Shown: positions 1 through 9,484, counted from the first letter of the stretch. The stretch: 64,000 bases of DNA from Synechococcus sp. HK05 (GCF_019104765.1 NZ_JAHRXJ010000002.1:257069-321068); one strand, 5' to 3'. Numbers and translations: made by a program. The notes: a model not told the origin generated them from the sequence alone.

Positions 1-2
1 GG

Positions 3-2459
3 TTCCAGCCCTTGGGAGGGGCTTTGAGCGGCAAGGGACAGCTCGATCTGCAACCGCTCTGGATCAGCGGCGCGATCCGCCTGGATCGGCCCCAGCTGCT
101 GGGGCTGTATGGCCGCAGCCTCAGCGCCAGCGGCACCTACCGCCAGGGCCGCTACAGCGCTGAAGGCAGCTGGCGGGGCGATGAAGACGACAGCGTGGCT
201 CTGCGTTTGCGCGGTGAGCAGGGCGGCCGGCTCTGGGCCCGTTTTGAAGCGCGGCGCTTCGGCACCAACACCCTGCAGGAGCTCTGGCGTTCTGCGGCGC
301 TCTGGCGCGTTGGCCCCCCGCGCTGGAGCGGGTCGGCTGCGGATCTTCAGGGCCTGGCCATCAACACCTTTGGGCTCAGCCTCAACGATCAGCTGCAGGC
401 GTTGGATCTGGCCCAGCAGCAGCTCGCCGCGGTGCTGCAGAAGCAGCGCAGCGGCAGGGATCGCCTCGATCCCCGCCAGCTGCAAGCCCTGGTGGATGCG
501 GATCTCACCTTGATGGGGCCCTCCATCCATCGGCTCTCGCTCAACCTGGAGGCGAGCGGCCATGTGTGGCTGCGCGGCAGCGACCGGGATCAGGCGCTCA
601 CTGAAGCTCCTGTTGCGCTGAGCCTGCAGGGCCCCCTCGACGGGCCCACCAGCTTCTCGGTGGAGCATCTCCCCCTGGCGTTGCTGGCCTTGTTCACCAC
701 CGTGCCCGATGGCTTCACGGGTGGTTTGTCAGCCAAAGGGCGCTACGCCCTCGGGGATGGTCGGCGCCGGCCTGAACTGCAGCTGGCCCTGGCGCTGCAG
801 GATGCCTCCCTGGCCGGCCAACCCTTGCGGCTGGAGCGCGGTGATCTGGCGCTGGAGAACGGCAATCTCAACCTGGATTGGTCGTTGCGCAGCGATGGCG
901 CAGCCAACAGCATCGATCTCAAAGGCACGGTGCCCCTCCAGCCATCCAGCGAGGCGCTGGAGTTGCGGGTGGCCAGCCGCGGCGATGGCTTGCAGTTCCT
1001 CTCAGTGCTGGGGGGCTCAGGCTTCCAATGGCAGGAGGGCAGCGCTGACCTGCAGCTGCTTGTGCGCGGTTCCCTCCAGGCCCCTGTGGCCAACGGCTTC
1101 TTGCGCTTCCGCAATGGGGTACTGCAGGTGGCCGGGCAGACGATGCGCGAGCTGGAGGCCACGGTGCTCTTCGATTTCAGCGAGCTCGAGCTGCAGCAGC
1201 TCACGGCCCGTGTGGGGGAGAAGGGAGAGATCAGCGGCTCCGGCCAGTTGGGACTGATGCAGGCCATCGCGGATCAACCGCGGCCGCTGAGGTTGCAGGT
1301 GAAGCAGGTGCCCTTCAAAGTGCCGCGTCTGCAGGCCCAGGCCGATGGCGAGGTGCTGGTGTCTGGTTCACTGCGCCGGCTGCAGCTCGGTGGCGAGATC
1401 CAGATCAGCAGCGGAAGTCTCAATGTTCAGCCCGGTGGCCTGGCGACAGCGTCGAATCCCACGCAGCCGGTGAGTGTGGCCCAACTCGCGGAGCAGCGTT
1501 GGAACTTCCAGGAGCCTTTGGTGGTGATGGGTCAGCAGATGGAGGGCGATACCAGCCGCGATCTGCGCTCCGCAGTGCCGAACCTGCCCTTCCTGGGCTT
1601 CAACAATCTGCGGGTGCGGCTCGGGCCGGATCTGCGGGTCAGTGTTCCCAACCTGCTCAACTTCAACACCGGCGGCCTGCTCACCCTGCGCGGAGGGCTC
1701 GATCCCTCACTCGAGGTGATCGGGGTGGTGCGGCTGCTCAAGGGCCGGCTCAGCCTCTTCACCACCACCTTCAGCCTCGATCCCGATGCGGCCAACGTGG
1801 CGGTGTTCACCCCCAGTCTCGGCCTGATTCCCTACGTGGATGTCGCGCTGCGGACCCGTGTCTCCGACACGTTGATGGCGGCCAATACCTCCAGTGAGGT
1901 GAATCTCTACAACTGGAATGTGTCCGCCGCCGACTCGATTGATCAGCTGCAACTGGTCAAGGTGCGCGTGGAGGCTTCCGGTCCGGCGGATCGCCTCTCC
2001 CAGAACATCCGTGTGAGCAGTACACCGCCGTTGTCGCAGGAGCGTTTGCTGGCCCTGATCGGCGGCAACTCCCTTGTGGGTTTGGCCAGCGGTAACGCCG
2101 GGGCTGCTCTGGCCACAGTGCTGGGCCAATCGCTGCTCTCTCCCGTGGTGAGTGGCCTGAGCGATGCCTTCGGACAGCGTCTGACCTTCGCGATTTACCC
2201 CACCTATTTCATCCCCCAGGTGGACGCCACTTCAGAACGGAATTCCCGCCAGCTGCCTTCTGAGCTTGTGCTGGGCACTGAGATTGGTCTGGATATCACT
2301 GAGCGCTTTAACTTCTCCGTTCTGGCGGCTCCCAATCGCAGTGATCTGCCGCCACAGCTCACCCTCAACTACCAGGCCAGTCAGCAGCTGGGCGTGCAGA
2401 CCTCGATTGATACTCAGGGCCGCTGGCAGAGCCAGTTGCAGCTGCTCTTCCGCTTCTAA
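3..2459 (+). CDS. tamB: TamB-like translocation/assembly protein, 3' part (5' end outside window)
   Basis: The reading frame is open from the first bases of the window, so the true start lies upstream; about 818 codons are visible. The protein is a long run of repetitive beta-strand sequence of the AsmA/TamB type. It ends in the conserved TamB (DUF490) C-terminal domain, with the IGGNSLVGL-type segment and a terminal beta-strand closing in LLFRF, as expected for a part that contacts the outer membrane. In the family, TamB spans the periplasm and helps outer-membrane protein or lipid transport. The visible C-terminus is intact. The gene is followed after 9 bp by a ROK kinase gene on the same strand, probably co-transcribed. 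Family assignment is firm; the transported substrate is not known from sequence. Confidence 0.88.
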   Translation, partial: FQPLGGALSGKGQLDLQPLWISGAIRLDRPQLLGLYGRSLSASGTYRQGRYSAEGSWRGDEDDSVALRLRGEQGGRLWARFEARRFGTNTLQELWRSAALWRVGPPRWSGSAADLQGLAINTFGLSLNDQLQALDLAQQQLAAVLQKQRSGRDRLDPRQLQALVDADLTLMGPSIHRLSLNLEASGHVWLRGSDRDQALTEAPVALSLQGPLDGPTSFSVEHLPLALLALFTTVPDGFTGGLSAKGRYALGDGRRRPELQLALALQDASLAGQPLRLERGDLALENGNLNLDWSLRSDGAANSIDLKGTVPLQPSSEALELRVASRGDGLQFLSVLGGSGFQWQEGSADLQLLVRGSLQAPVANGFLRFRNGVLQVAGQTMRELEATVLFDFSELELQQLTARVGEKGEISGSGQLGLMQAIADQPRPLRLQVKQVPFKVPRLQAQADGEVLVSGSLRRLQLGGEIQISSGSLNVQPGGLATASNPTQPVSVAQLAEQRWNFQEPLVVMGQQMEGDTSRDLRSAVPNLPFLGFNNLRVRLGPDLRVSVPNLLNFNTGGLLTLRGGLDPSLEVIGVVRLLKGRLSLFTTTFSLDPDAANVAVFTPSLGLIPYVDVALRTRVSDTLMAANTSSEVNLYNWNVSAADSIDQLQLVKVRVEASGPADRLSQNIRVSSTPPLSQERLLALIGGNSLVGLASGNAGAALATVLGQSLLSPVVSGLSDAFGQRLTFAIYPTYFIPQVDATSERNSRQLPSELVLGTEIGLDITERFNFSVLAAPNRSDLPPQLTLNYQASQQLGVQTSIDTQGRWQSQLQLLFRF

Positions 2460-2468
2460 GTTGCTGCC

Positions 2469-3368
2469 ATGGCCCAGTTGATCGGCGTGGATCTGGGCGG
2501 CACGGCGATCAAGCTGGGCCGCTTCAGCCTGGAGGGAGAGCTGCTGGCGGAGTTGGAGGTGCCTACGCCCCAGCCGCCCATGCCCGGTGCCGTGGTGATC
2601 GCGATCGTGGAGGCGGTGCAGCAGCTCGACCCCGATCGGCTGGCCTCCTGCGTGGGGCTGGGCTTGCCCGGGCCGATGGATGCGGCGGGTCGCGTGGCGC
2701 GGGTGTGCATCAACCTGCCGGGCTGGGAGCAGGTTCCCCTCGCCGAGTGGCTGGAGCCCCAGTTGCAGCGGCGCGTCACCCTCGCCAACGACGGCAATTG
2801 CGCCGTGGTGGGCGAGGCCTGGCAGGGCGCTGCCAAGGGCTACCAACACGTGCTGTTGCTCACGCTGGGCACCGGTGTAGGCGGCGGTGTGTTGCTCGAT
2901 GGCCGTTTGTTCACGGGCCATGGCGGCGCCGCGGCGGAGCCCGGCCTGATCTGCATCGATCCCGATGGTCCGGCCTGCAACAGCGGCAACCGCGGATCCC
3001 TGGAGCAGTTCTGCAGCATCGGCGCCTTGGCCCGCCAGTCGCCCTTCACTCCCCACGAGCTGTGCCAGCGGGCGGATCTTGGCGATCCCGAAGCGTCGGC
3101 GATCTGGCAGCGCTTCGGGCGCCACCTGGGGGTGGGATTGAGTTCCTTGATCTATGTGCTCACCCCCGAGCTGGTGTTGATCGGTGGCGGCCTGAGTGCG
3201 GCGAGCCACCATTTCCTGCCGAGCGCCCTGGCGGAAGTGGAGCAACGGGTGCAGCGCGAGAGCCGCCAGGGGCTTGAGATTCGCCGTTGTGCCCTCGGCA
3301 ATGGGGCCGGTCGCCTCGGTGCCGCCCGTTTGGCCCGCGATCGTCTGCTCCATAGCCGGCTGGGATGA
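2469..3368 (+). CDS. ROK family sugar kinase-like protein
   Basis: A 299-aa ROK protein. The N-terminal phosphate loop [10 protein letters not shown] (residues 8-17), the catalytic-Asp segment NDGN (Asp108) and the nucleotide loop GTGVGGG (134-140) are all present. The usual ROK zinc-binding CxCGxxGCxE motif is reduced to a single Cys170 followed by NSGNRGSLE, so zinc binding is probably lost. It could phosphorylate glucose or an amino sugar. A second, unrelated glucokinase-type gene lies at 14395-15393, so this one may have a different substrate. It overlaps the next gene, proA, in an ATGA arrangement. Family call is firm, substrate is not. Confidence 0.85.
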   Translation: MAQLIGVDLGGTAIKLGRFSLEGELLAELEVPTPQPPMPGAVVIAIVEAVQQLDPDRLASCVGLGLPGPMDAAGRVARVCINLPGWEQVPLAEWLEPQLQRRVTLANDGNCAVVGEAWQGAAKGYQHVLLLTLGTGVGGGVLLDGRLFTGHGGAAAEPGLICIDPDGPACNSGNRGSLEQFCSIGALARQSPFTPHELCQRADLGDPEASAIWQRFGRHLGVGLSSLIYVLTPELVLIGGGLSAASHHFLPSALAEVEQRVQRESRQGLEIRRCALGNGAGRLGAARLARDRLLHSRLG

Positions 3369-4696
3369 TGCGCCCAGTGCCCACTACGCCTGTGAGCGTT
3401 CCCGATCCCACCCCTGATCTGCTGCAACGGGCGGCCGCCGTGCGGCAGGCCGCCATGGCGCTGGGCCGCCTCAGCGATCAGCAGCGCCGCCAGGCCGTGG
3501 AGGCGATGGCCGCGGCGTTGGAAGCCGCTGCCGATCAGATCGTGGCGGCCAACCAAGCCGATCTCAACGCTGCCGCGGCCGACGGTCTGGCTCCCGCCCT
3601 GGTGGCGCGCCTCAAGCTCGATGCCGCCAAGTTGGCCGCCGCGATTGAAGGGGTGCGCCAGGTGGCTCAGCTCCCCGATCCACTCGGGGTGCGCCAGCTG
3701 CACCGCGAACTGGATCAAGGTTTGCTGTTGGAGCGCGTCAGCGTTCCCCTAGGGGTGCTCGGGGTGATCTTTGAGGCCAGGCCCGATGCGGTGATGCAGA
3801 TCGCATCGCTGGCGATCCGCTCCGGCAACGGGGCCATGCTGAAAGGCGGCCGGGAAGCGAGCCGCAGCTGTGCGGCCATCCTCGATGCCCTGCGCGCCGG
3901 CCTCGCCACCAGTGCCGTGGAGCCGCAGGCGCTGGAGCTGCTCACCTCCCGCGAGGAGAGCCTGGGTTTGCTCAAGCTCGATGGGCTGGTGGATCTGATC
4001 ATTCCCCGCGGCTCCAACGAGCTGGTGCGCTTCATTCAGGACAACACCCGTATTCCGGTGCTGGGCCATGCCGATGGCATCTGCCATCTCTATGTCGACC
4101 GCGAGGTTGACATTGAACAGGCGGTACGCATCGCCATCGATGCGAAAACCCAATACCCCGCCGCCTGCAACGCCATCGAAACCTTGCTGCTGCATGAGGA
4201 GAGTGCTGCGGCGTTCCTAACGGCGGCCCTGCCGGCCTTTGCCGCCGCTGGTGTGGAACTGCGAGGCGATGCAGCGGCCCAGAGGCTTGGCGTGAGCCAC
4301 AGCGCCGCTGACGACGATTGGCGCCGTGAATACTCCGACCTCGTGCTTGCCGTGCGGGTGGTGAGCTCACTCGATCAGGCGCTTGATCACATCGGACGCT
4401 TTGGCTCGCGCCACACCGAAGCGATCTGCACCACCAATGCCGACACCGCTGAGACGTTCCTGCGCAGTGTTGACAGTGCCGGTGTGTACGCCAACTGCTC
4501 CACGCGCTTCGCCGATGGCTTCCGCTACGGCTTTGGCGCCGAGGTGGGCATCTCCACCCAAACCTTGCCGCCGCGAGGGCCCGTGGGCTTGGAGGGGCTG
4601 GTCACCTATCGCTATTGGATGCGCGGCAACGGCCACATTGCGGCCGATTACGCCTGCGGTGAGCGCAGCTTCACCCACCGCGATCTGCCGTTGTGA
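3365..4696 (+). CDS. proA: gamma-glutamyl phosphate reductase
   Basis: A 443-aa NADPH-dependent reductase of the aldehyde dehydrogenase superfamily. It converts gamma-glutamyl phosphate to glutamate-5-semialdehyde in proline synthesis. The catalytic cysteine is Cys268 in [12 protein letters not shown]. The ALKGGREA-type motif appears as MLKGGREAS, and the C-terminal segment [11 protein letters not shown] is typical. The start ATG overlaps the ROK stop codon by 4 bp. An internal ATG follows immediately and would change the start by one codon. The stop codon overlaps the GTG start of folB. Length matches the family. Confidence 0.96.
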   Translation: MMRPVPTTPVSVPDPTPDLLQRAAAVRQAAMALGRLSDQQRRQAVEAMAAALEAAADQIVAANQADLNAAAADGLAPALVARLKLDAAKLAAAIEGVRQVAQLPDPLGVRQLHRELDQGLLLERVSVPLGVLGVIFEARPDAVMQIASLAIRSGNGAMLKGGREASRSCAAILDALRAGLATSAVEPQALELLTSREESLGLLKLDGLVDLIIPRGSNELVRFIQDNTRIPVLGHADGICHLYVDREVDIEQAVRIAIDAKTQYPAACNAIETLLLHEESAAAFLTAALPAFAAAGVELRGDAAAQRLGVSHSAADDDWRREYSDLVLAVRVVSSLDQALDHIGRFGSRHTEAICTTNADTAETFLRSVDSAGVYANCSTRFADGFRYGFGAEVGISTQTLPPRGPVGLEGLVTYRYWMRGNGHIAADYACGERSFTHRDLPL

Positions 4697-5067
4697 GCGA
4701 GGCTGCCGATCGGGTGGTCGTGCGTGGCCTCCGGCTCTGGGCCCATGTGGGGGTTCTGGAGCACGAGCGCCGCACGGGCCAGTGGTTTGAGCTGGATTTC
4801 AGCCTGGGATTCTCCATGGCCGCCGCTGCCGCTGCCGATGATCTGAGCCAGACCCTCGACTACAGCCGTGCGATTCAGGCCCTGCAGCTTCAGGCCCGAA
4901 CCCTGCGCTGTCTCACGCTCGAGCACTGGAGCGATCGAATTCTGGAGCTGTTGGAAGAGCTGTATGGGCTGGTTCCGATTTGGTTGGAACTGCGTAAATG
5001 TCAGGCCCCAGTGCCCGGATTCTCCGGCATCGTGGCGGTGCAACGCTCCCGGCGCTGGTTGCCATGA
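4693..5067 (+). CDS. folB: dihydroneopterin aldolase
   Basis: A 124-aa FolB protein that cleaves 7,8-dihydroneopterin to 6-hydroxymethyl-dihydropterin and glycolaldehyde in folate synthesis. Family features seen are the N-terminal [15 protein letters not shown] region with its substrate-binding Glu, the central LDYS segment and the C-terminal [11 protein letters not shown] with the catalytic Lys. The start is GTG, overlapping the proA stop codon; the next gene starts inside the folB stop (ATGA). Such tight packing indicates translational coupling in one operon, although proline and folate synthesis are not functionally linked. Confidence 0.93.
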   Translation: MSEAADRVVVRGLRLWAHVGVLEHERRTGQWFELDFSLGFSMAAAAAADDLSQTLDYSRAIQALQLQARTLRCLTLEHWSDRILELLEELYGLVPIWLELRKCQAPVPGFSGIVAVQRSRRWLP

Positions 5068-5684
5068 GCCGTCCGCTGGTGTTGTTGCATGGCCTCTGGG
5101 ACACACCACGCCTGTTTCGCCGCTTAGAGGAGGAACTGTTGCGGCGCAACCCGGCGCTGGAGCTCTATGCCCCTCACCTGCCCCATCGGCTCGGGATGGT
5201 GCCGATCCGTGAGTTGGCGTCCCAGCTTGCAGCTTTGCTGGAGGCGCGTTTTGGACCCAGGCAGGAGCTTGATCTGTTCGGCTTTTCCATGGGCGGTGTG
5301 ATTGGCCGCACCTGGTTGCAAGAGCACGAGGGTTGGCAGCGCACACGCCGTTTTGTCTGTCTGGGAAGCCCGCAGAACGGCACCCTCACAGCCCAACTGG
5401 TGCCCAGGCGGTGGTTTGGAGGCATTGCCGACATGAAGATCGGCAGTGCCCTGTTGCGCGATCTACGCAGCCAGGCGCCGCTGCTCGCCGGTTTGGAGTG
5501 CCACAGCCTGTTCACCTCCACCGATCTCACGGTGGTGCCAGGTTGGCGGGCGGTGTTGCCGCTGGGATCGCGCCAGCCGGTGCCGGTGTTCACCCACCGG
5601 CAGTTGATCGTTCATCCGCGGGCGATTCGCGCCCTGGCGGATGTGCTGTTGGCTGTTGATGGCGTTCAGCAGCCCGGCACTTGA
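5064..5684 (+). CDS. alpha/beta-hydrolase, small lipase-like
   Basis: A 206-aa alpha/beta-hydrolase fold protein. The oxyanion segment LLHGLW is near residue 7, and the nucleophile elbow is GFSMGG with Ser75. A catalytic His is plausible in the C-terminal QLIVHPR segment. It resembles the short cyanobacterial triacylglycerol-lipase/acyltransferase-like proteins with no signal peptide. The ATG at 5064 is preferred because it forms an ATGA overlap with folB; a longer reading frame upstream runs inside folB and would be a non-homologous extension. Substrate is unknown. Confidence 0.85.
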   Translation: MSRPLVLLHGLWDTPRLFRRLEEELLRRNPALELYAPHLPHRLGMVPIRELASQLAALLEARFGPRQELDLFGFSMGGVIGRTWLQEHEGWQRTRRFVCLGSPQNGTLTAQLVPRRWFGGIADMKIGSALLRDLRSQAPLLAGLECHSLFTSTDLTVVPGWRAVLPLGSRQPVPVFTHRQLIVHPRAIRALADVLLAVDGVQQPGT

Positions 5685-5737
5685 TTGCCAGAGCTGGCGA
5701 TCCCGGCTAACAGAAGGACAGATCACCGTTCACCGCC

Positions 5738-6436
5738 ATGTGCTTTTCGGCGTCCGCGAGCTTTACGGCCTCAGCGGTGTTGATGCCTCTTGGCCTTTAC
5801 AGCACCCATCTCGCCCGCAGCAATCAGCAACCGAATTACGTTCCGCTGGCTCTGGTTCCCTTCTTCTTCGGGGTGCAGCAATTTGTGGAGGGGTTGGAGT
5901 GGACGGCCCTGGATCAGGGCCGCATTGAGCCACTCACCACCTTGGCTGGATTGGGTTTTTTGTTCTTTGCGTATTGCTTCTGGATGGTGTGGATACCCTG
6001 GAGCGCCTGGTCGATCAGTCGCAGCACCGATTCCCATGGCTTGCAACATCGGTTGCGCTGGGTGGCGATCGTGAGCACGGTGATGGGTGTGGCGTTTTAT
6101 CTGCCGGTTTTGTTCGATCCACCGGCCGTGCAGCCGGCTGTGCACAGCACCGGGCGCTTGCTTTATGACATCTCCAATCTGCACAGCATCGTGCATAACT
6201 TTGTGAATACCGAGCCGGTGGGTGAGTTGGTGTATTGGGGCTTCATCGTGTTGCCTCTTCTGGCGGTGGCCGACAAGGCTGTGAAATTGTTTGGTGTGTT
6301 GATCTTTGTCTCGATCTTTCTCACATGGCTCACCTACAGCGCCACCTTTAATTCCGTGTGGTGCTTCTACTGTGCCGTGCTGTCGATCGTGGTGCTCTGG
6401 ATCGTGAATCGTCCCCAGCTTCGCCATGCTCGGTGA
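5738..6436 (+). CDS. multi-pass membrane protein with MCFSASASF N-terminus (DUF6629-like)
   Basis: A 232-aa hydrophobic protein with about six or seven predicted membrane segments. It opens with MCFSASASF, a signature I associate with an uncharacterised family, probably DUF6629; that name is from memory and should be checked. Conserved-looking polar residues inside the membrane region include QQFVEGLEW and the HSIVHNF histidines. It is the first of three genes that overlap one another (next start at 6426) and presumably form an operon. The DNA looks less GC-rich than the flanking genes. Function unknown. Confidence 0.75.
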   Translation: MCFSASASFTASAVLMPLGLYSTHLARSNQQPNYVPLALVPFFFGVQQFVEGLEWTALDQGRIEPLTTLAGLGFLFFAYCFWMVWIPWSAWSISRSTDSHGLQHRLRWVAIVSTVMGVAFYLPVLFDPPAVQPAVHSTGRLLYDISNLHSIVHNFVNTEPVGELVYWGFIVLPLLAVADKAVKLFGVLIFVSIFLTWLTYSATFNSVWCFYCAVLSIVVLWIVNRPQLRHAR

Positions 6437-6980
6437 GTGGCTCGATCCGATTGAGCGGGGTCTCGATGCCCTGGGTGGCTGGATGGTTGAGGCTGATTTC
6501 GGCTTGGGGCTGCTGTTGGTGGTGGGGGTTTCGATGTCGTTATCCCATGTGTTTGCGCTGTTGGCCAATCGCCTCACCACCCGCCAGATCCTCTGGCGCC
6601 TGAGCCTTGATGCCCTGATGCTGGCGGTGGCCTTTCTGCTCACCAGCTCCATCGACATGGTGCTCTTGAGGCTCTACGGCTCGAATCCTGTGCATCCCAG
6701 CGCCTTTGTGGATGGCATTGCCACCTGTTTGCTGCCGGCCTGTTTTTATCTGGCGGTGGCTGCTCCCTACATCGGTGAAACGATCGGGCTGGTGATCTGG
6801 GTGATGATGCACCTCAACGTGATCACGTTTGTGCATGTGCGCTTTGGTTTGTCGTGGGATCAGAGCGTGATCCTGTGCACGCCGGGATATGTTTTGGCTG
6901 TGGTGTTGGTTGGGCTGTTGTTTCGCCAGAGTTGGCAACGCAGTTATGCGATGCTGGCTTCGGAGCTGGGGGTGCCATGA
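6426..6980 (+). CDS. multi-pass membrane protein of unknown function
   Basis: A 184-aa protein with about four or five hydrophobic segments, at roughly residues 26-45, 60-80, 95-125 and 150-170. I do not recognise the family. The fold could be Yip1-like, but no motif supports that. Its start lies 11 bp inside the upstream membrane gene and its stop overlaps the next gene start by 4 bp (ATGA), so the three are very probably co-translated. This is the middle part of the cassette and may be a membrane partner of the two neighbours. Confidence 0.75.
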   Translation: MLGEWLDPIERGLDALGGWMVEADFGLGLLLVVGVSMSLSHVFALLANRLTTRQILWRLSLDALMLAVAFLLTSSIDMVLLRLYGSNPVHPSAFVDGIATCLLPACFYLAVAAPYIGETIGLVIWVMMHLNVITFVHVRFGLSWDQSVILCTPGYVLAVVLVGLLFRQSWQRSYAMLASELGVP

Positions 6981-8092
6981 GCACGGCCAGCCGCGTGCTC
7001 CCTTGGGTTCAGCGCTTCAATCTGAAGCTGCTGATTTTGGTGCTGGCGGTTGGCTTGGGTATCAATCTGATCGGCGTCGGCCATCTCCTGCTGGCCCTGC
7101 GCAACTTGCTCACGCCGGATGATCTGCGCATTCTGCTGCAGTTTAGTGGGCTCTTGCTGTTGGTGCTGATCCCCGCGGCCGGCATCTATTCGTTGGTGAG
7201 TGAATTCGCCTTCTGGGAAGGCTGGTTGGATGGCCTGCCGGCCCCGGCCAGCCTGTTTCCTTCTGCCGAACGTGCGGATGCATCGGCTTCCGGCGCTGCG
7301 GATCGCTGTTATCTCGTTTATCTCGATGGCATTCACCAATTGGAGCGGGATCACCCGCCGCGGGTGTCTGCCTTTCTGGAGGTGTTGGAGCAGCACCTGC
7401 CTGCCCATTCCACGTTGGTGCGTGGCTTGGAAACCTACACCGTGATGCCCGTTGCTTTGGCGGAAGATGCCGGTAGTGCCTGGTTTTGGAGGCGGTTGTT
7501 TGCCTTGCAGGAGCAGCACCCCAATGCTTGGATCCAGCTGTTGGCCGCCGTGTTGGTTCAGGCCAATAATGTGATCAAAGTGGGGATCTCCTCGGATCGG
7601 CGTTATGGCCCGATCCTCAATTACGAATTGGCTTTGAAGATTAGTTTGCGTTTGGCAGAAGCTGGATTTCGCCCCGGTGGAGCTGATTCGATTGTGCTGT
7701 TGGGCTATAGCGGGGGTGCCGAGATGGCGATGGGGGTGGGCGATTACCTCCGCCGCATCACCCATTCAGCCGTCAGCATTGTGAGCTTTTGCGGGGTCTT
7801 TAGCGGCAACCAGGTCCTGCATCAACTTGCTGGCATCACTCAGATCGTGGGGAGCAACGATCCGGTGGCCGCCTTCGGACGCCTGGCCTATCCGGGGCGC
7901 TTGCCCCTGCTGCCCCTCTCCAATTGGAACAAGGCCTGGGCCCAGGGCCGGATTCAGCGGCGGGAGATTGCTGGCCTCAATCACAACGGCGACCAAGGCC
8001 CCTTTGCCGATCGCTATCGCCTGCCGGTGGTTCAGGCGATTGTGGCGGCGCTGCCAGCGTCAGCTGTTGCACCAGCGCAAACGGACTGCTAA
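6977..8092 (+). CDS. membrane-anchored alpha/beta-hydrolase-like protein, unknown function
   Basis: A 371-aa protein. Two N-terminal membrane segments (about residues 16-38 and 50-72) are followed by a soluble domain. That domain has a serine-hydrolase-like elbow, LLGYSGGAEMA, a possible acid in GSNDPVA and a possible His in GLNHNGD. These would fit a catalytic triad, but the spacing was judged by eye only. The ATG at 6977 is chosen for its ATGA overlap with the upstream gene; the longer frame upstream is a shadow. The last 116 bp overlap the 3' end of the convergent gene on the other strand. Confidence 0.75.
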   Translation: MSTASRVLPWVQRFNLKLLILVLAVGLGINLIGVGHLLLALRNLLTPDDLRILLQFSGLLLLVLIPAAGIYSLVSEFAFWEGWLDGLPAPASLFPSAERADASASGAADRCYLVYLDGIHQLERDHPPRVSAFLEVLEQHLPAHSTLVRGLETYTVMPVALAEDAGSAWFWRRLFALQEQHPNAWIQLLAAVLVQANNVIKVGISSDRRYGPILNYELALKISLRLAEAGFRPGGADSIVLLGYSGGAEMAMGVGDYLRRITHSAVSIVSFCGVFSGNQVLHQLAGITQIVGSNDPVAAFGRLAYPGRLPLLPLSNWNKAWAQGRIQRREIAGLNHNGDQGPFADRYRLPVVQAIVAALPASAVAPAQTDC

Positions 8093-9446
8093 TTGGTTGG
8101 CACTGGCGCAAGCGCTGCAGTGCCTCATCGGCTGCGTTGCCGTGCAAGCTGCCGTCGTGGGGTAACTCGAGCAGGGCCTGGTGGTAGGCCTGCAGCCAGG
8201 GCCCCGCTTGCGGCTTCAGCTGTGTGGAGCGCCGCAGCAACCGCTCGCGCCAGATGCCGCCCATCAGCACCGGGAACAGCTGACAGCGCCCCTCCATCAC
8301 CTGCTGAATCAGGGCCGAGCTGTCGATGCAGAAGCCCAGCGATCCGTAGCCACCCTTCACCAGCTGCTGCTCGCTCGCCTCGATGTTGTGCACCAGGGCA
8401 ATCACCTCGCAGAGGTCGAGCAGTTGCAGGAGGCGTTCGCCTCTGTAGGTCTCCCCGAGGTAGCGAACCGTGCCGTTATGGCGATCGTTCTGCCAGGGGC
8501 GATGCAGGTCGTTGAGGCCCGCCCAGCCGCAGAGCCCCTCGGTGCCTTGGTAGTACTGCAGCCGGATCCACACGTGGTCCAGGCGCAGGTTCAGTTCTAG
8601 GCAGCTGTGGGGCAAGAGGGCCCGGCGTTCCTGGCCGTCGTCTCCCAGGAGGCCCGTGCGGATGGGCAGGGCCAGGGGCACCTGGCTCCACCCCCCCTGC
8701 TCCAAGGGCAGGCTGGCCCCAAGCCCGAAGCTGGCCACGCTGCAGCGCAGGCGAGCCTCAGCCTGCCAGCCCTGTTGCTGCAAGTGTTGAAGCCAGGCGC
8801 CGCTGCTGCTGCATCCATCGATGCTCCAGGGTGATGCCTCGCTGCCGGGGCGCTGCAGGCGATTGGCCCCCAGCCGGTTCAACACCCGGGCGGTGAGGCC
8901 ATTGCGGCGGCGCTCGCCGGCGGCTTGCTCAAAGTGCAGCCCCACGTTGTGCCAGAGCAGCCCGCCACTGAGGGGGCGGCTGCTGGTGGGTATCCCGCCG
9001 GCAGCCTCGTCAGCCGGTTCATCGCTCGAGCTGGCGAGCAAGGCCTGCAGCTGCTGCGGAAGAGCCGGCTGGCCCTGGCTGCTCCAGAGCGCCAGGGGAT
9101 CGGAATCGCCGTTGGCCGATGGCGGCAGCAGGTGGGGCAGGTCGTCGGCAAGGGCGGCAAGCAGAGCCGGCGTGAGCAGGCCACGCTCCAGCAGCCCCGC
9201 CAGGGCCTGCAGCCGTGCCGGCAGCTGGGCGGGCGCCAGCTTCCAGCGGCTTGGCAAGAGCCAGAGCAGCGGCAGCAGCTGCGGTTTGTGGCAATCCTCT
9301 GCCAGTCGCTTCAGCCAATCAGCGCGGCTGAGCCCAGAGCGAAACACACTGCGCTCCAGCGCTTCCTCCAAGCCGGTGAGCGGCACCTCGCAGGGCCACG
9401 GCTCCACCAGCGCTAGTGGATCGGTATCACGAAGCAGGGGCGCCAT
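7977..9446 (-). CDS. conserved hypothetical protein, about 489 aa
   Basis: A long, soluble, Leu- and Gln-rich protein I cannot assign to a family. It has no signal peptide, no membrane segment and no nucleotide-binding loop. Two parts look structured: an N-terminal Leu-rich helical half (about residues 30-150) and a C-terminal half (about 165-450) with aromatic- and Arg-rich stretches such as LDHVWIRLQYYQG and NDRHNGTVRYLGE. Its C-terminal 38 codons overlap the 3' end of the convergent hydrolase gene. It begins 38 bp after the oligopeptidase stop codon read in its own direction, so the two may be co-transcribed. Confidence 0.7.
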   Translation of the reverse strand: MAPLLRDTDPLALVEPWPCEVPLTGLEEALERSVFRSGLSRADWLKRLAEDCHKPQLLPLLWLLPSRWKLAPAQLPARLQALAGLLERGLLTPALLAALADDLPHLLPPSANGDSDPLALWSSQGQPALPQQLQALLASSSDEPADEAAGGIPTSSRPLSGGLLWHNVGLHFEQAAGERRRNGLTARVLNRLGANRLQRPGSEASPWSIDGCSSSGAWLQHLQQQGWQAEARLRCSVASFGLGASLPLEQGGWSQVPLALPIRTGLLGDDGQERRALLPHSCLELNLRLDHVWIRLQYYQGTEGLCGWAGLNDLHRPWQNDRHNGTVRYLGETYRGERLLQLLDLCEVIALVHNIEASEQQLVKGGYGSLGFCIDSSALIQQVMEGRCQLFPVLMGGIWRERLLRRSTQLKPQAGPWLQAYHQALLELPHDGSLHGNAADEALQRLRQCQPISSPFALVQQLTLAAPPQSPEPPAGDSDRQRGLGRRCD

Positions 9447-9484
9447 CGAGGTTCGATCAACGCCCCATCCTGTGTCGACTCGCC

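Noticed and set aside
2232-3353. A 373-codon open frame opposite the ROK kinase and the end of TamB
   Set aside because: Spans two real genes on the other strand and has shadow-type composition.
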